From VMDJ01 sp965659945 (GTDB lineage: Bacteria > Pseudomonadota > Gammaproteobacteria > Chromatiales > Chromatiaceae), in the NCBI GenBank assembly GCA_965659945.1, contig CBFHYJ010000008.1, positions 1 to 46,523 of the forward strand: 46,523 nucleotides of DNA, given 5' to 3'. The notes beneath the pieces were generated by a model, which saw only the letters and a program-made list of their open reading frames with translations, did not search any database and was not told where the DNA came from. Shown piece by piece: positions 23,680-32,501 of this stretch. The translations under genes were made by a program, and so were the position numbers. Within the stretch, counting starts at the first letter, position 1. Every line of letters starts with the position of its first letter.

Positions 23680-23802
23680 GTTTTGGAGCCACCGTGTGTC
23701 GCTCTAGAGAGCGCCAAGGTTGTTAAATCGATAAGGCCGAACGGCAAAATTAACATCACCGACCCATAAGGGCGGCAGAAACGATTGATTTCGGAGACTT
23801 TT
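23680..23802 (+). promoter_or_regulatory. Structured 5' leader of the RMF-like gene
   Basis: The leader contains a GCC-GAAC-GGC hairpin (near 23735) enclosed by a longer pairing in which GGTTGTTAA (near 23718) faces TTAACATCACC (near 23748). A GGAG ribosome site follows at 23793. The nested pairing suggests a cis-acting RNA. I cannot match it to a known riboswitch class. The remainder of the gap from 23518 shows only the promoter-like boxes. Confidence 0.35.
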
Positions 23803-23997
23803 ATGAACCAGTTCTACTACGACGCAGTAACCAAGATGGAAGAGATGGGCTGTGATGAGGAGTACATTCAGGGCTGGCAGGCTGGTTGTCTGCAAAACCC
23901 AATGCGTGAAGAGCAGCGCGTAAACGAAGCTTACGAGGCAGGCTACGCAGACGGTGAAGAGAAGAGCACCGATAACTTTGGTAACTGGACGAAGTAA
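23803..23997 (+). CDS. Small RMF-like protein, 64 residues
   Basis: The small acidic protein has two similar modules, EYIQGWQAGCLQNP and EAYEAGYADGEEKS, joined by a charged helix. The A/Y-x-x-G-W/Y-x-x-G pattern twice over recalls ribosome modulation factor, which dimerises 70S ribosomes in stationary phase, but the Cys-Pro-Tyr signature and strong basic charge of RMF are missing. It could be a distant relative or simply a small protein of similar shape. GGAG precedes ATG 23803; an upstream in-frame ATT is less likely. It has a long leader and a strong terminator of its own, so it is probably a highly expressed monocistronic gene. Confidence 0.72.
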   Translation: MNQFYYDAVTKMEEMGCDEEYIQGWQAGCLQNPMREEQRVNEAYEAGYADGEEKSTDNFGNWTK

Positions 23998-24012
23998 TTT
24001 TTCCTTACCAAT

Positions 24013-24041
24013 AAAAAAGCGGGTCTTGACCCGCTTTTTTT
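24013..24041. terminator. Intrinsic terminator after the RMF-like gene
   Basis: Stem AGCGGGTC / GACCCGCT (24018-24025 and 24028-24035) has a 2-base loop, an A run before it and a T run after it. It can serve both the plus-strand small gene and the convergent minus-strand gene. Confidence 0.92.
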
Positions 24042-24058
24042 ATGCCTTGAATCGGTGT

Positions 24059-24619
24059 TTATTCGTACAGATTCATCATTGCGCGCACCAGTTCCTTGTT
24101 AATTTCAACCCCATCTTTGTCCATCACCTGATCAATCACCCAGCGATTCTCTTGTGATGCTCCCATTACTTGCTGAATCTCATAACCTAAGTAACGCAGG
24201 AAAGGGTAAGAAGGGCCGTCATCGGTGTAATTGAAGTCGGAATATTCCTCACCGCGCTTGTTCATTTTTTCAATGAACGGCATCACATAATCACCAGAGC
24301 CAAGGATGTCCGAGCAATTTTCTTGCAGGTGTCCTGCTAAGTGCTTAGCGAGGGTGATGACGAGTTTGCGACGAAGGTCATCTGGCATGTCAAAACGTAA
24401 GTGCGCTAGACGATCGACGATTTGTAATTGGAAGATCAGATATTCGACGATGACATCCATGCGTTGCTCGTCAGAGTCATAGATGTAATCTTCGCCGTGC
24501 AGATTGATAGCTTTATCTTTTGCGATGCGCCAACTGATAAAAGCTAACGCGCTTGCGATCTCGTCAACAGAGCGTTCTGCGCCATCATCATGCCATCGGC
24601 TTTTGATTCGAAGTGCCAT
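24059..24619 (-). CDS. Conserved hypothetical protein, all-helical
   Basis: I do not recognise this 186-residue cytoplasmic protein. It is mostly predicted helix, with acidic patches (NLHGEDYIYDSDEQRMD) and a KHLAGHLQENCSDILGSGDY segment. No signal peptide, membrane segment or catalytic motif is visible. ATG 24619 is chosen because GAGGTAACT precedes it; ATG 24643 would place that site inside the gene. It follows nadA by 73 bases on the same strand and may be its last operon member. Confidence 0.7.
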   Translation of the reverse strand: MALRIKSRWHDDGAERSVDEIASALAFISWRIAKDKAINLHGEDYIYDSDEQRMDVIVEYLIFQLQIVDRLAHLRFDMPDDLRRKLVITLAKHLAGHLQENCSDILGSGDYVMPFIEKMNKRGEEYSDFNYTDDGPSYPFLRYLGYEIQQVMGASQENRWVIDQVMDKDGVEINKELVRAMMNLYE

Positions 24620-24692
24620 AGTTACCTCAAGATGTCTTAACAATGATTATCGCCGATCTGAAATCTGACCATCCTCACGTTCTATCCCGTTT

Positions 24693-25745
24693 TTATTTTC
24701 GAAGGGCGGCGAAATCCAACATGCGTTGAATCGAATGCACAGCTTGTTCCCGGACGGATGACTCGATAAAAATTTCACCGCTGCGTTGTAGCAGGGTTGT
24801 TTCAAGGTTCTGCAATGCATTCATTGCCATCCATGGGCAGTGTGCACAGCTTTCGCAGGTTGCGCCTTCACCAGCGGTGGGCGCGGAGATAAGTTTTTTG
24901 TGCGGAGCTTGTTGTTGCATCTTCCAGAAAATGCCATCGTCCGTGGCAACAATGAATTCATCTTGTGGCATCTCACGTACAGCGTTAATCAGTGCCGTTG
25001 TAGAGCCTACAAGGTCAGCTTGATTGATGATGTCATCTGGTGATTCGGGGTGCACCAAAACAGCAGCCTCGGGATGCAGTTTTCGTAAGCGCTCTAGAGC
25101 AAATCCTTTAAATTCTTCATGGACGACGCAGCTGCCATTCCAAAACAGCATGTCTGCGCCAGTCATTTTTTGCACATAAGCACCGAGGTGTTTGTCCGGT
25201 GCCCACAAAATCTTTTTACCTTGCGCATGTAGGTGTTCAACAACATCCAGTGCGATGCCTGATGTCACCATCCAGTCGGCACGTGCTTTTACTGCAGCAC
25301 TCGTATTGGCGTAAACGACTACTGTGCGATCAGGGTGTTGATCACAAAAGGCAGAAAATTGATCAATTGGGCAGCTTTCATCTAGAGAGCAGGTCGCCTC
25401 AAGGTCTGGCATCAAAATGGTTTTCTCAGGATTGAGAATCTTTGCGGTTTCACCCATGAAGCGCACACCGCAGACCAATAATGTTTGCGCACTGGATTGC
25501 GAACCAAAGCGCGCCATCTCGAGAGAGTCGGCAACACAGCCGCCGGTTTCTTCAGCTAAGGCCTGAAGATCAGCATCCACATAGTAATGAGCAACAAGCG
25601 TGGCATTTTGCTCTCGCATTAAAACTTTGATGCGATCTTTCAGTGCTTCTTTTTCAGACGCAGAAAGGGAGGGCCAAACAGGATGCGCTGGCACATGAAT
25701 TTCGGGCACGTTGGGTGCTGCTGACGTGTTCAATGAATTTCTCAA
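24693..25745 (-). CDS. nadA: Quinolinate synthase NadA
   Basis: The 350-residue [4Fe-4S] enzyme condenses iminoaspartate with dihydroxyacetone phosphate to quinolinate for NAD synthesis. Family segments are NATLVAHYYVDADLQALAEE, VCGVRFMGETAKIL, CSLDESCPIDQF, VYANTSAAVKARADWMVTS, WAPDKHLG, LVHPESPDDI, PTAGEGATCESCAHCPWM. Cluster Cys residues are visible in the first ETGGC block, the NGSCVVH block and the CESCAHCPWM block. The start is TTG 25745; no nearer ATG gives a plausible N-terminus. It is 6 bases after mak. Confidence 0.97.
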   Translation of the reverse strand: MRNSLNTSAAPNVPEIHVPAHPVWPSLSASEKEALKDRIKVLMREQNATLVAHYYVDADLQALAEETGGCVADSLEMARFGSQSSAQTLLVCGVRFMGETAKILNPEKTILMPDLEATCSLDESCPIDQFSAFCDQHPDRTVVVYANTSAAVKARADWMVTSGIALDVVEHLHAQGKKILWAPDKHLGAYVQKMTGADMLFWNGSCVVHEEFKGFALERLRKLHPEAAVLVHPESPDDIINQADLVGSTTALINAVREMPQDEFIVATDDGIFWKMQQQAPHKKLISAPTAGEGATCESCAHCPWMAMNALQNLETTLLQRSGEIFIESSVREQAVHSIQRMLDFAALRK

Positions 25746-25751
25746 TTTGCT

Positions 25752-26642
25752 TTACGAGTCTGTAGCGATCGGCCAGAGCCATGCGGCTCCTCTGACGCCA
25801 CTCGAATCACCATGAACTGGCGGTTTTAGTTGTGTTTTCAGTGTATCTGAAAAGACATAACGCGGCAGACGGCGAGGCACTTCATTATAAAGGGTTTCTA
25901 CATTCGATAAGCCTCCGCCAAGCACTATCACTTCTGGATCGACGATGTTGATGACCTGAGCAAGACAGCGCGCCATGCGATCGTAGTAACGATCGAGCGT
26001 TGCAAGAGCTTCTTTTTCACCTTGCATAGCTTGTCGGGTAATTTCATCAGCTTGAAGCTTGCCGCCATGGTCGCGCGCAAGTCCGGGGCCTGATAGCCAG
26101 GTTTCAACGCAACCCTGTTTGCCGCAATAACACTGTGGACCGGGTAATTCATTATCTTGCGGCCAGGGTAGCGGGTTGTGTCCCCATTCGCCGGCAATAG
26201 CGTTAGGGCCTTGAAGTAATTGCTTGCGGATGACCAGTCCGCCACCTGTGCCTGTCCCTACGATCACACCAAAAACGGAGTTGGCATCTTTACCGGCACC
26301 ATCGCTAGCTTCAGAAAGCGCGAAACAGTCAGCATCATTCGCAACTCGCACTGGTCGCTGCAGTAACTCTTCGAGATCCTGCTGTAACGACTGCCCATTC
26401 AAACAGGTGGAGTTGGCGTTTCTCATCAAGCCTGTGTCGGGTGATGGAGCGCCTGGCGTGCCGATACCGATGGTGAGGTGTTTGTCGTCAGTGAGTTGGT
26501 CGATCAGTGATCTTATTTGTTCCAGAGTTTGTGAATAGTCACCTTGCGGGGTGTCGACGCGATGGCGCTGCAGTATGTCCCCCGAGTCGGCCAATAAAAT
26601 GCCCTCAATTTTTGTTCCACCAAGATCGATACCGATGCGCAT
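25752..26642 (-). CDS. mak: ROK-family manno(fructo)kinase-type sugar kinase
   Basis: The 296-residue kinase is close to E. coli Mak. It has RIGIDLGGTKIEGI at the N-terminus, NANSTCLNGQ, VANDADCFALSEA, GTGTGGGLVI, AGEWGHNPLPWP, the zinc motif CYCGKQGCVETWLSG, and the Mak-like end HGDSSGVRGAAWLWP. Mak phosphorylates fructose and related hexoses; N-acetylglucosamine kinases are the nearest alternative. It precedes nadA by 6 bases on the minus strand and is divergent from the RND operon. Confidence 0.88.
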   Translation of the reverse strand: MRIGIDLGGTKIEGILLADSGDILQRHRVDTPQGDYSQTLEQIRSLIDQLTDDKHLTIGIGTPGAPSPDTGLMRNANSTCLNGQSLQQDLEELLQRPVRVANDADCFALSEASDGAGKDANSVFGVIVGTGTGGGLVIRKQLLQGPNAIAGEWGHNPLPWPQDNELPGPQCYCGKQGCVETWLSGPGLARDHGGKLQADEITRQAMQGEKEALATLDRYYDRMARCLAQVINIVDPEVIVLGGGLSNVETLYNEVPRRLPRYVFSDTLKTQLKPPVHGDSSGVRGAAWLWPIATDS

Positions 26643-26690
26643 TTTTTTACTCTATAAAAATCGTTTTAATTTCAATCAGCTAAGTCGCTT

Positions 26691-26711
26691 ATCTTGAATA
26701 AAAGTCAAGAT
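26691..26711. promoter_or_regulatory. ATCTTGA/TCAAGAT palindrome in divergent region
   Basis: Perfect 7-base arms around a 7-base AT-rich spacer sit between mak and the RND adaptor gene. It lies 49 bases before mak and about 205 before the RND adaptor, so it fits a mak-nadA operator or an upstream regulator site. I see nothing else certain in 26643-26915. Confidence 0.3.
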
Positions 26712-26915
26712 TTCACCCCGAAAGAGGTGCCTCATAAGGGTTTTCTCAATTGCAATAACAGCCCCTATTGAAGGATAATCGCGTGCTAATTAGAACCTAG
26801 CAAGCACTTGGTTAAGTCGATTCAAAAAGGGATCTATTAACCTTTTGTTTTCAATAATAAAAGCGGTTTTTGGCGACGGGGAAAGCCAGAAATTGCAGAA
26901 ATTAGGAAGAAACAG

Positions 26916-28079
26916 ATGCGTCGTATTTTGTTGTCTGCAGCTTTTGCTGCTTTATCGTCACTGGCAGCCGCTCAAAATCCAATTCCAGCGTCAGACGACA
27001 TCTTTGTAGTCGAGGCATCGACCGAACGTCCTACCATTGCAGTTGGCGGCACCGTTGTACCTTTCCGTGAAGTGACTTTCGCGGCGCAATTACCAAGTCG
27101 TATCAAAACGATAGCGGGTATCGAAGGTGATGCTTTTGAAGCCGGCAAGGTGCTTGTTGAGCTTGATGAAGCAGAGCTAAAGGCTAACCGATCAGCAGCG
27201 GTTGCGGCGTTAAATGCGGCTGAGGCTGATATGCGTAATGCGGGTGTGCAATACAACCGTGAGTTGTGGTCACCACAGCAGAAAGCAGCACCTGGTGGCA
27301 TGGGTATTCCCAACTTGTTTGATCAAGTCTTCACGCGTCCGATGGAAGATTTCGTTGGCGGACGTGACCGTGATGCAGAGCGCAGCGCGGATCTTTATGC
27401 ATCGACAACCCGCATTGAGCAAGCGCGTAGCCAAATCATGCGTGCGCAATCAGAAATTCAAGCCATTGATGCCAAGTTGCGTGATGCTAAATCGATTGCG
27501 CCTTTTGATGGTGTGATCATGCAAAAGATGGTTGAAGAGGGTGACACCATTCAGCCGGGCCAGCCAATGCTGACGTTCTCAGATGTCACTTGGCTTCAGG
27601 TTGAAGTCGATGTGCCAGCCCGTCTTGCACAAGGTTTGCAGGCAATGATGATCTTGAAGCAATCAGCATCGTTTGACGATCATCCTGAAGCGGTGGATGT
27701 GCGTGTTGCACAAATCTTCCCGATGGCTGATATGCAACGCCACACTATTAAAGTTAAGTTTGATATTCCACAGGGTGTCTCAAAGCCTGGTATGTACGCC
27801 AAGGTATTGATTCCTGATGTGACAGCGGCATCGTCAATGAGTCAGATGCCAGCGATCCCAAGCAGTGCGATTCGTTATCGTGGCAACCTACCTATTGTCT
27901 ACGTGAAAAACATGGAGGGTTATCCAGAGTTACGAATGATTCGCGAAGGCAAGCATTTGGGTAATGGTCTAACCACAATCCTTTCGGGCATTGCGGAGGG
28001 CGATATGGTTTACGCCAATCCAGGTCCTGATATGTTGAGCCGTCCTCAGCGTAAAAACGTTCAAGAAGAAAAACAATAA
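26916..28079 (+). CDS. RND efflux periplasmic adaptor (membrane fusion protein)
   Basis: The 387-residue adaptor has a Sec signal peptide ending near LAAAQN. It shows the usual order: a first beta strand block (GGTVVPFREVTFAAQ), a lipoyl half (GDAFEAGKVLVELDEAEL), a helical hairpin (about 100-190), the second lipoyl half (SIAPFDGVIMQKMVEEGDTIQPGQ) and a beta-barrel plus membrane-proximal domain. It joins the inner-membrane RND pump to an outer-membrane channel, which is not encoded nearby. The helical hairpin carries an inserted WSPQQKAAPGGMGIPNLFDQ-type loop. The pump gene starts 29 bases downstream. Confidence 0.93.
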   Translation: MRRILLSAAFAALSSLAAAQNPIPASDDIFVVEASTERPTIAVGGTVVPFREVTFAAQLPSRIKTIAGIEGDAFEAGKVLVELDEAELKANRSAAVAALNAAEADMRNAGVQYNRELWSPQQKAAPGGMGIPNLFDQVFTRPMEDFVGGRDRDAERSADLYASTTRIEQARSQIMRAQSEIQAIDAKLRDAKSIAPFDGVIMQKMVEEGDTIQPGQPMLTFSDVTWLQVEVDVPARLAQGLQAMMILKQSASFDDHPEAVDVRVAQIFPMADMQRHTIKVKFDIPQGVSKPGMYAKVLIPDVTAASSMSQMPAIPSSAIRYRGNLPIVYVKNMEGYPELRMIREGKHLGNGLTTILSGIAEGDMVYANPGPDMLSRPQRKNVQEEKQ

Positions 28080-28108
28080 AAGCCGGCTGAGCTATCAGGT
28101 AAGTTTGC

Positions 28109-31100
28109 ATGAGCACTATAGATTCAAAAACATCTGAGCCAATGCAGTCAGGTGCTAATACCGAACAAAAAAGTTTAGGTATTGCCGGTGGTATTGCCAA
28201 GGCATTTATTAACTCGCCACTCTCTCCATTGCTCTATGTCGCAATGCTGTTGTTGGGCGTATTGGGTTTGATGGCAACGCCACGTCAAGAAGACCCGCAA
28301 ATTGAAGTGCCGCTTATCGACTTGGTTGTTCAGTACCCTGGTGCAGATGCTTCCACAGTGGCATCTTTGGCGGTTCAGCCACTTGAGCGTCTGATGTTTG
28401 AGATCGATGGCGTTAAGCACGTGTATTCATCGACTGCTCGTGGCATGGGTATCGTCACCATCCAGTTTGAAGTGGGTGAACAGATGGAGTCATCACTTGT
28501 TAAGGTGAATGATAAGCTAGCCTCGAATAAAGATCGTGTTCCCGCTGGTGTTGTGCCACCTTTGGTTAAAGCAAAAAGTATTGATGATGTCCCTGCGGTC
28601 ACTATGACCTTGTGGTCTGAGAAAGATGACAACGGTGATGGCATTCCCGATGTTGATGATTCGCAATTACGTCGTTTAGCCCAATCGGTACTGCAAGAGA
28701 TTAAGCAGATCCCAGATGCTGGTGCGAGCTTTGTGGTTGGCGGTCGCGCAGAGCAGGTGACCGTTGAAGTATTCCCAGAGCGTTTAGCGGGCTTTGGGCT
28801 GAGTGTTGGTCAGGTTGCGCAAGCTATCCAAGCGGCGAATGTTGAAACCCAAATGGGTGGTGTTGAAAACGGTGGTGCTCATGTGATGGTTGTTTCGGGT
28901 GAGTTTTTAAGCTCAGTTGATGACATCAACCAGTTACAAGTTGGCTTCCATAACGGCGTGCCAGTTTATGTGTACGATGTTGCTGAGGTTCGCCAGGGCC
29001 CGGAAGATGCTAAACAAACAGTTGCGTATTACACCGGTGCGGCAACAGACCTTAATCGTGCAATTGCTGTGCCTGCGGTGACTATCGCTGTCGCTAAAAA
29101 GAAAGGTACCAATGGTGTGTCGGTGGCAGAAGATGTCATTGCACGGGTTGAATCACTTAAAGGTCGTTTGATTCCTAACGATGTCAATGTCAGCTTAACG
29201 CGTAACTACGGTTTATCAGCTAAGCAAAAAGTTAACGACCTTATCTTTAAGCTTTTCATAGCGACAGGCTTTGTTTTCTTATTGGTGTGGGCAGCATTCC
29301 GCGCACTTAAGCCGGCCATTGTTGTGTTGTTGGTTATCCCAGTCGTGCTCTTGTTCACGATTCTCTCGGCATGGCTGTTGGGCTTTACTATTGACCGGGT
29401 GTCGCTGTTCGCTTTGATCTTCTCGATTGGTATTTTGGTAGACGATGCCATTGTTGTCGTCGAGAACATTTATCGGCGATGGCTTGAAGCGAACTCTGTG
29501 GATGCTGAGACCGCGGTGGATGCGGTACGCGAGGTAGGTAACCCGACTATACTTGCTACGGGTACTGTAATTGGTGCCTTACTACCGATGGGCTTTGTCA
29601 GCGGCATGATGGGGCCTTACATGATGCCAATCCCAGTGCTCGGCTCTGTAGCAATGGTGATCTCGTTATTCGCAGCTTTTGTGTTTACACCGTGGTTGGC
29701 GATTCATCCTCGATTCAAGCCGACCTTGAAATACTTGGAAGTGGCTGAGAAGCGCGAACACAAAGAAGCTGAATGGCTTGATGGCGTGTTCCGTTCTATC
29801 CTTATTCCAATGATCGAATACCCATGGAAGGCGCGCATGTTCAAGTTGGCCATGTGGGGCGTCTTCTTGGTGATGTGCTCGTTCTTCTACTTTAAGTGGG
29901 TGGCAGTAAAGATGCTGCCTTTGGATAACAAGCCAGAATTCTCTGTGGTTCTTGATATGCCAGAGGGTTCAGCTTTAGCTGTTACGGGTAACCAAGCACA
30001 CCGTATTGCAGATAAGTTGCGTCGCATGCCAGAAGTGCGCGATGCGCAGATTTATGTCGGTACGGCGAAGCCATTCGATTTTAACGGCATGGTGCGTCAC
30101 TACTATTTGCGTAAACAACCATGGCAAGCTGAGATTCAATTACAGTTGCTAGATAAGACTGAGCGTTCACGTTCGTCTCACGAGATTGCGGTTGATGCGC
30201 GTGCGCAGGTGAAAGAATTGCTCGCTGGTACGGGAGCCAAGTTCTCAGTGGTTGAGATGCCACCGGGACCGCCAGTCCTTCAATCAGTTGTTGCTGAGGT
30301 GTATGGACCAGATGCTCAAACGCGCCGTCAGGTTGCTGCTGATTTAACCGAGATTTTTGCTAAGACGGATAGCTTGGTTGACGTTGATAACTACATGCGT
30401 GAGTCATATGACTATTGGCACTTTGTGGTCGAGACCGAAAAAGCACAGCGCCGTGGTATCTCAGTCCAAGATATTAACCGTGAGCTTGCGATGGCTTTGG
30501 GTGGATATGTACTCGGCGATGTTAAGCAACGTGCCGGTCATGAGCCTGTGAATATTGTGGTTCAAATCCCAATGGCTGAGCGCTCTAACATCTCTCGTTT
30601 GGGTGATATTTTGGTCGGTACGCCTAAAGGCTCTAGTGTCCCATTGCGTGAGTTAGGTCATTTTGAGTTACGTGAAGAGGACCACCTGATTCACCACAAG
30701 GATTTGCGTGCAGTTGAATATGTGGTTGCTGATGTCGGTGGTAAGTTGGCTGCGCCTATCTATGGCATGTTCCAAGTGCAAGACAAGTTAATGGAAGTCG
30801 GTTGCCAGACTCCAGATGGTCATTCTTTGTGTGACAACATCAACTGGACAGCACCACCTGAAGATGACTCTAAATCAGGTATTCAATGGGCAGGTGAGTG
30901 GACGGTTACCTACGAAACCTTCCGTGACATGGGTATGGCGTTTGGTGCAGCACTTGTATTGATCTACATTCTCGTGGTGTGGGAGTTTGGTAACTTCCGT
31001 ATTCCTGCTTTGATCATGGCGCCGATTCCGTTGACTTTGCTCGGTATCATTCCGGCGCACTTGGTGTTCTTCCAGATGGGCTGGGGTGGTGAGTTCACTG

Positions 31101-31858
31101 CAACATCGATGATCGGTTGGATTGCCTTGGCAGGTATCATTGTGCGTAACTCAATTTTGCTGGTGGACTTCTCGGTTCATTTGATTCGTCAAGGAACACC
31201 GGTGGTAGAGGCGGTGATTACCTCGTGTAAGACGCGTACTCGCCCGATTGTGATCACCGCGTTAGCTTTGGTTGCCGGTTCATCGGTTATCTTCTTCGAC
31301 CCAATCTTCCAAGGTATGGCGATATCACTTGCTTCGGGTGTGTTGGTATCGACGGTATTGACTTTGATTGTGATTCCTTTGGGTTGTGTGCAGGCCGCTG
31401 ACTCTTTATGTGAAGTGGCGGGCGTTGATTGCCAAGAGAAAAACTTGCTGCCATCCCAAACTAAGGGTCAAAACTCAGCACCAGGTGCTGAGTCTTCTGG
31501 TACACCACTGTTAATGAAGCTTTGGTCTGGTTTGATGTCGCTTGTCTTTGCGGTGATTGGTATCGTGACTTGGATCTTGGATTTGTTTAAGCGCAAACCA
31601 AGTTCACCACCACCTGCGCCAAGCCCAACATCGTCACCTCTTACATCGTCTGAGGCGCCTGCAAGTGAATCTTCGGATGAACCGGAAGTCAGTTCAGCCT
31701 CGGCAACGAGCGATATGTCAGGCAGTCGATTCGGTAGCCGCTTGGATACACCCAAAAAGCGTCCGGTAAATGAGTCTACTGAGGCGGAAGATGATGCAGA
31801 TGAGCCTGCGCGCTCTTCGTATCGTCGCGGTATTCGCTTGAAGTCTGACGAAGACTAA
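28109..31858 (+). CDS. RND efflux permease with extra C-terminal segment and tail
   Basis: The 1249-residue pump is about 200 longer than typical RND permeases. Normal parts are an N-terminal membrane helix and PRQEDPQIEVPLIDLVVQYPG, the porter domains, the proton-relay helix SIGILVDDAIVVVENIYR, the second periplasmic half, and a final helix bundle with GWIALAGIIVRNSILLVDF. Two additions stand out. Residues 173-184 (DDNGDGIPDVDD) form a calcium-loop-like insert in the first porter region. After the twelfth helix comes a Cys-containing stretch, a thirteenth hydrophobic segment (about 1138-1158) and a 90-residue Ser/Pro/acidic tail. Substrate unknown. It is followed by WRP-motif genes. Confidence 0.93.
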   Translation: MSTIDSKTSEPMQSGANTEQKSLGIAGGIAKAFINSPLSPLLYVAMLLLGVLGLMATPRQEDPQIEVPLIDLVVQYPGADASTVASLAVQPLERLMFEIDGVKHVYSSTARGMGIVTIQFEVGEQMESSLVKVNDKLASNKDRVPAGVVPPLVKAKSIDDVPAVTMTLWSEKDDNGDGIPDVDDSQLRRLAQSVLQEIKQIPDAGASFVVGGRAEQVTVEVFPERLAGFGLSVGQVAQAIQAANVETQMGGVENGGAHVMVVSGEFLSSVDDINQLQVGFHNGVPVYVYDVAEVRQGPEDAKQTVAYYTGAATDLNRAIAVPAVTIAVAKKKGTNGVSVAEDVIARVESLKGRLIPNDVNVSLTRNYGLSAKQKVNDLIFKLFIATGFVFLLVWAAFRALKPAIVVLLVIPVVLLFTILSAWLLGFTIDRVSLFALIFSIGILVDDAIVVVENIYRRWLEANSVDAETAVDAVREVGNPTILATGTVIGALLPMGFVSGMMGPYMMPIPVLGSVAMVISLFAAFVFTPWLAIHPRFKPTLKYLEVAEKREHKEAEWLDGVFRSILIPMIEYPWKARMFKLAMWGVFLVMCSFFYFKWVAVKMLPLDNKPEFSVVLDMPEGSALAVTGNQAHRIADKLRRMPEVRDAQIYVGTAKPFDFNGMVRHYYLRKQPWQAEIQLQLLDKTERSRSSHEIAVDARAQVKELLAGTGAKFSVVEMPPGPPVLQSVVAEVYGPDAQTRRQVAADLTEIFAKTDSLVDVDNYMRESYDYWHFVVETEKAQRRGISVQDINRELAMALGGYVLGDVKQRAGHEPVNIVVQIPMAERSNISRLGDILVGTPKGSSVPLRELGHFELREEDHLIHHKDLRAVEYVVADVGGKLAAPIYGMFQVQDKLMEVGCQTPDGHSLCDNINWTAPPEDDSKSGIQWAGEWTVTYETFRDMGMAFGAALVLIYILVVWEFGNFRIPALIMAPIPLTLLGIIPAHLVFFQMGWGGEFTATSMIGWIALAGIIVRNSILLVDFSVHLIRQGTPVVEAVITSCKTRTRPIVITALALVAGSSVIFFDPIFQGMAISLASGVLVSTVLTLIVIPLGCVQAADSLCEVAGVDCQEKNLLPSQTKGQNSAPGAESSGTPLLMKLWSGLMSLVFAVIGIVTWILDLFKRKPSSPPPAPSPTSSPLTSSEAPASESSDEPEVSSASATSDMSGSRFGSRLDTPKKRPVNESTEAEDDADEPARSSYRRGIRLKSDED

Positions 31859-31878
31859 TTTTTGAAAACTTAGGGCAT

Positions 31879-32454
31879 TTGCCGAGTGCGAATGACCCTG
31901 AGTTCAGGTTACAATTTCCTCAAGAACTCACGGCAGTGAACACTGCAAGGGTAATTGATCTGAAAAGACGTCCGCTGACGCTGTTGGTACTGACTCTTTT
32001 TGGTGTTTCGAGCTTGCTCAGCGCCAATTGGTGGCCTTATTCACAGTCGAAAAGTGGACGTTCGTTTGAAGAGCTTCGGCCAATCAGTCCAAAAACTGTG
32101 CAGCCAATAAAGCAATACAACACTGCTTCACAATGGCGTCCAACACAACGTGCATTTGTGCAGCCATCACCAATCTATTCACGCAACGAGCGACAGGCTC
32201 AGATGCGACCCATAGAGAGTGATGAAAAAATGATTATGCCGCCGGCTGATCCTCGTTTAATTACGCGGGCACCAGAGCATTCACAATTTCGACCTTTGGG
32301 ACGCTCTCAACAAGAACGTTCTTGGGTAACGCCGAATACGGTAGGGCAATCACGGCCAATACGGCCAGTGTATGTTCCGATTCCGGTATGGATTTATCCA
32401 GCATCACCCTATGTGATGCCAATGATGCCACCCCCTTATTGGGGCCGTTGGTGA
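31879..32454 (+). CDS. WRP-motif exported protein 1, unknown function
   Basis: I do not recognise this Pro/Arg/Gln-rich protein. A hydrophobic stretch (LTLLVLTLFGVSSLLSA, about residues 33-49) follows KRRP and looks like a signal peptide or anchor. The rest is low-complexity, with ASQWRPTQRAF, SFEELRPISP, SQFRPLGRS and a PVYVPIPVWIYP end rich in Pro and Met. QWRP/FRP motifs are shared with the next gene's product, suggesting relatedness. The start is uncertain: TTG 31879 (AGGG only three bases upstream) or GTG 31936, which would give a shorter lead to the hydrophobic stretch. It lies 20 bases after the RND pump gene. Confidence 0.65.
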   Translation: MPSANDPEFRLQFPQELTAVNTARVIDLKRRPLTLLVLTLFGVSSLLSANWWPYSQSKSGRSFEELRPISPKTVQPIKQYNTASQWRPTQRAFVQPSPIYSRNERQAQMRPIESDEKMIMPPADPRLITRAPEHSQFRPLGRSQQERSWVTPNTVGQSRPIRPVYVPIPVWIYPASPYVMPMMPPPYWGRW

Positions 32455-32501
32455 AGTAGTAAATAGGCCTTTGGGCTGGATTTAAGAATTAGAGGGCACA
32501 C

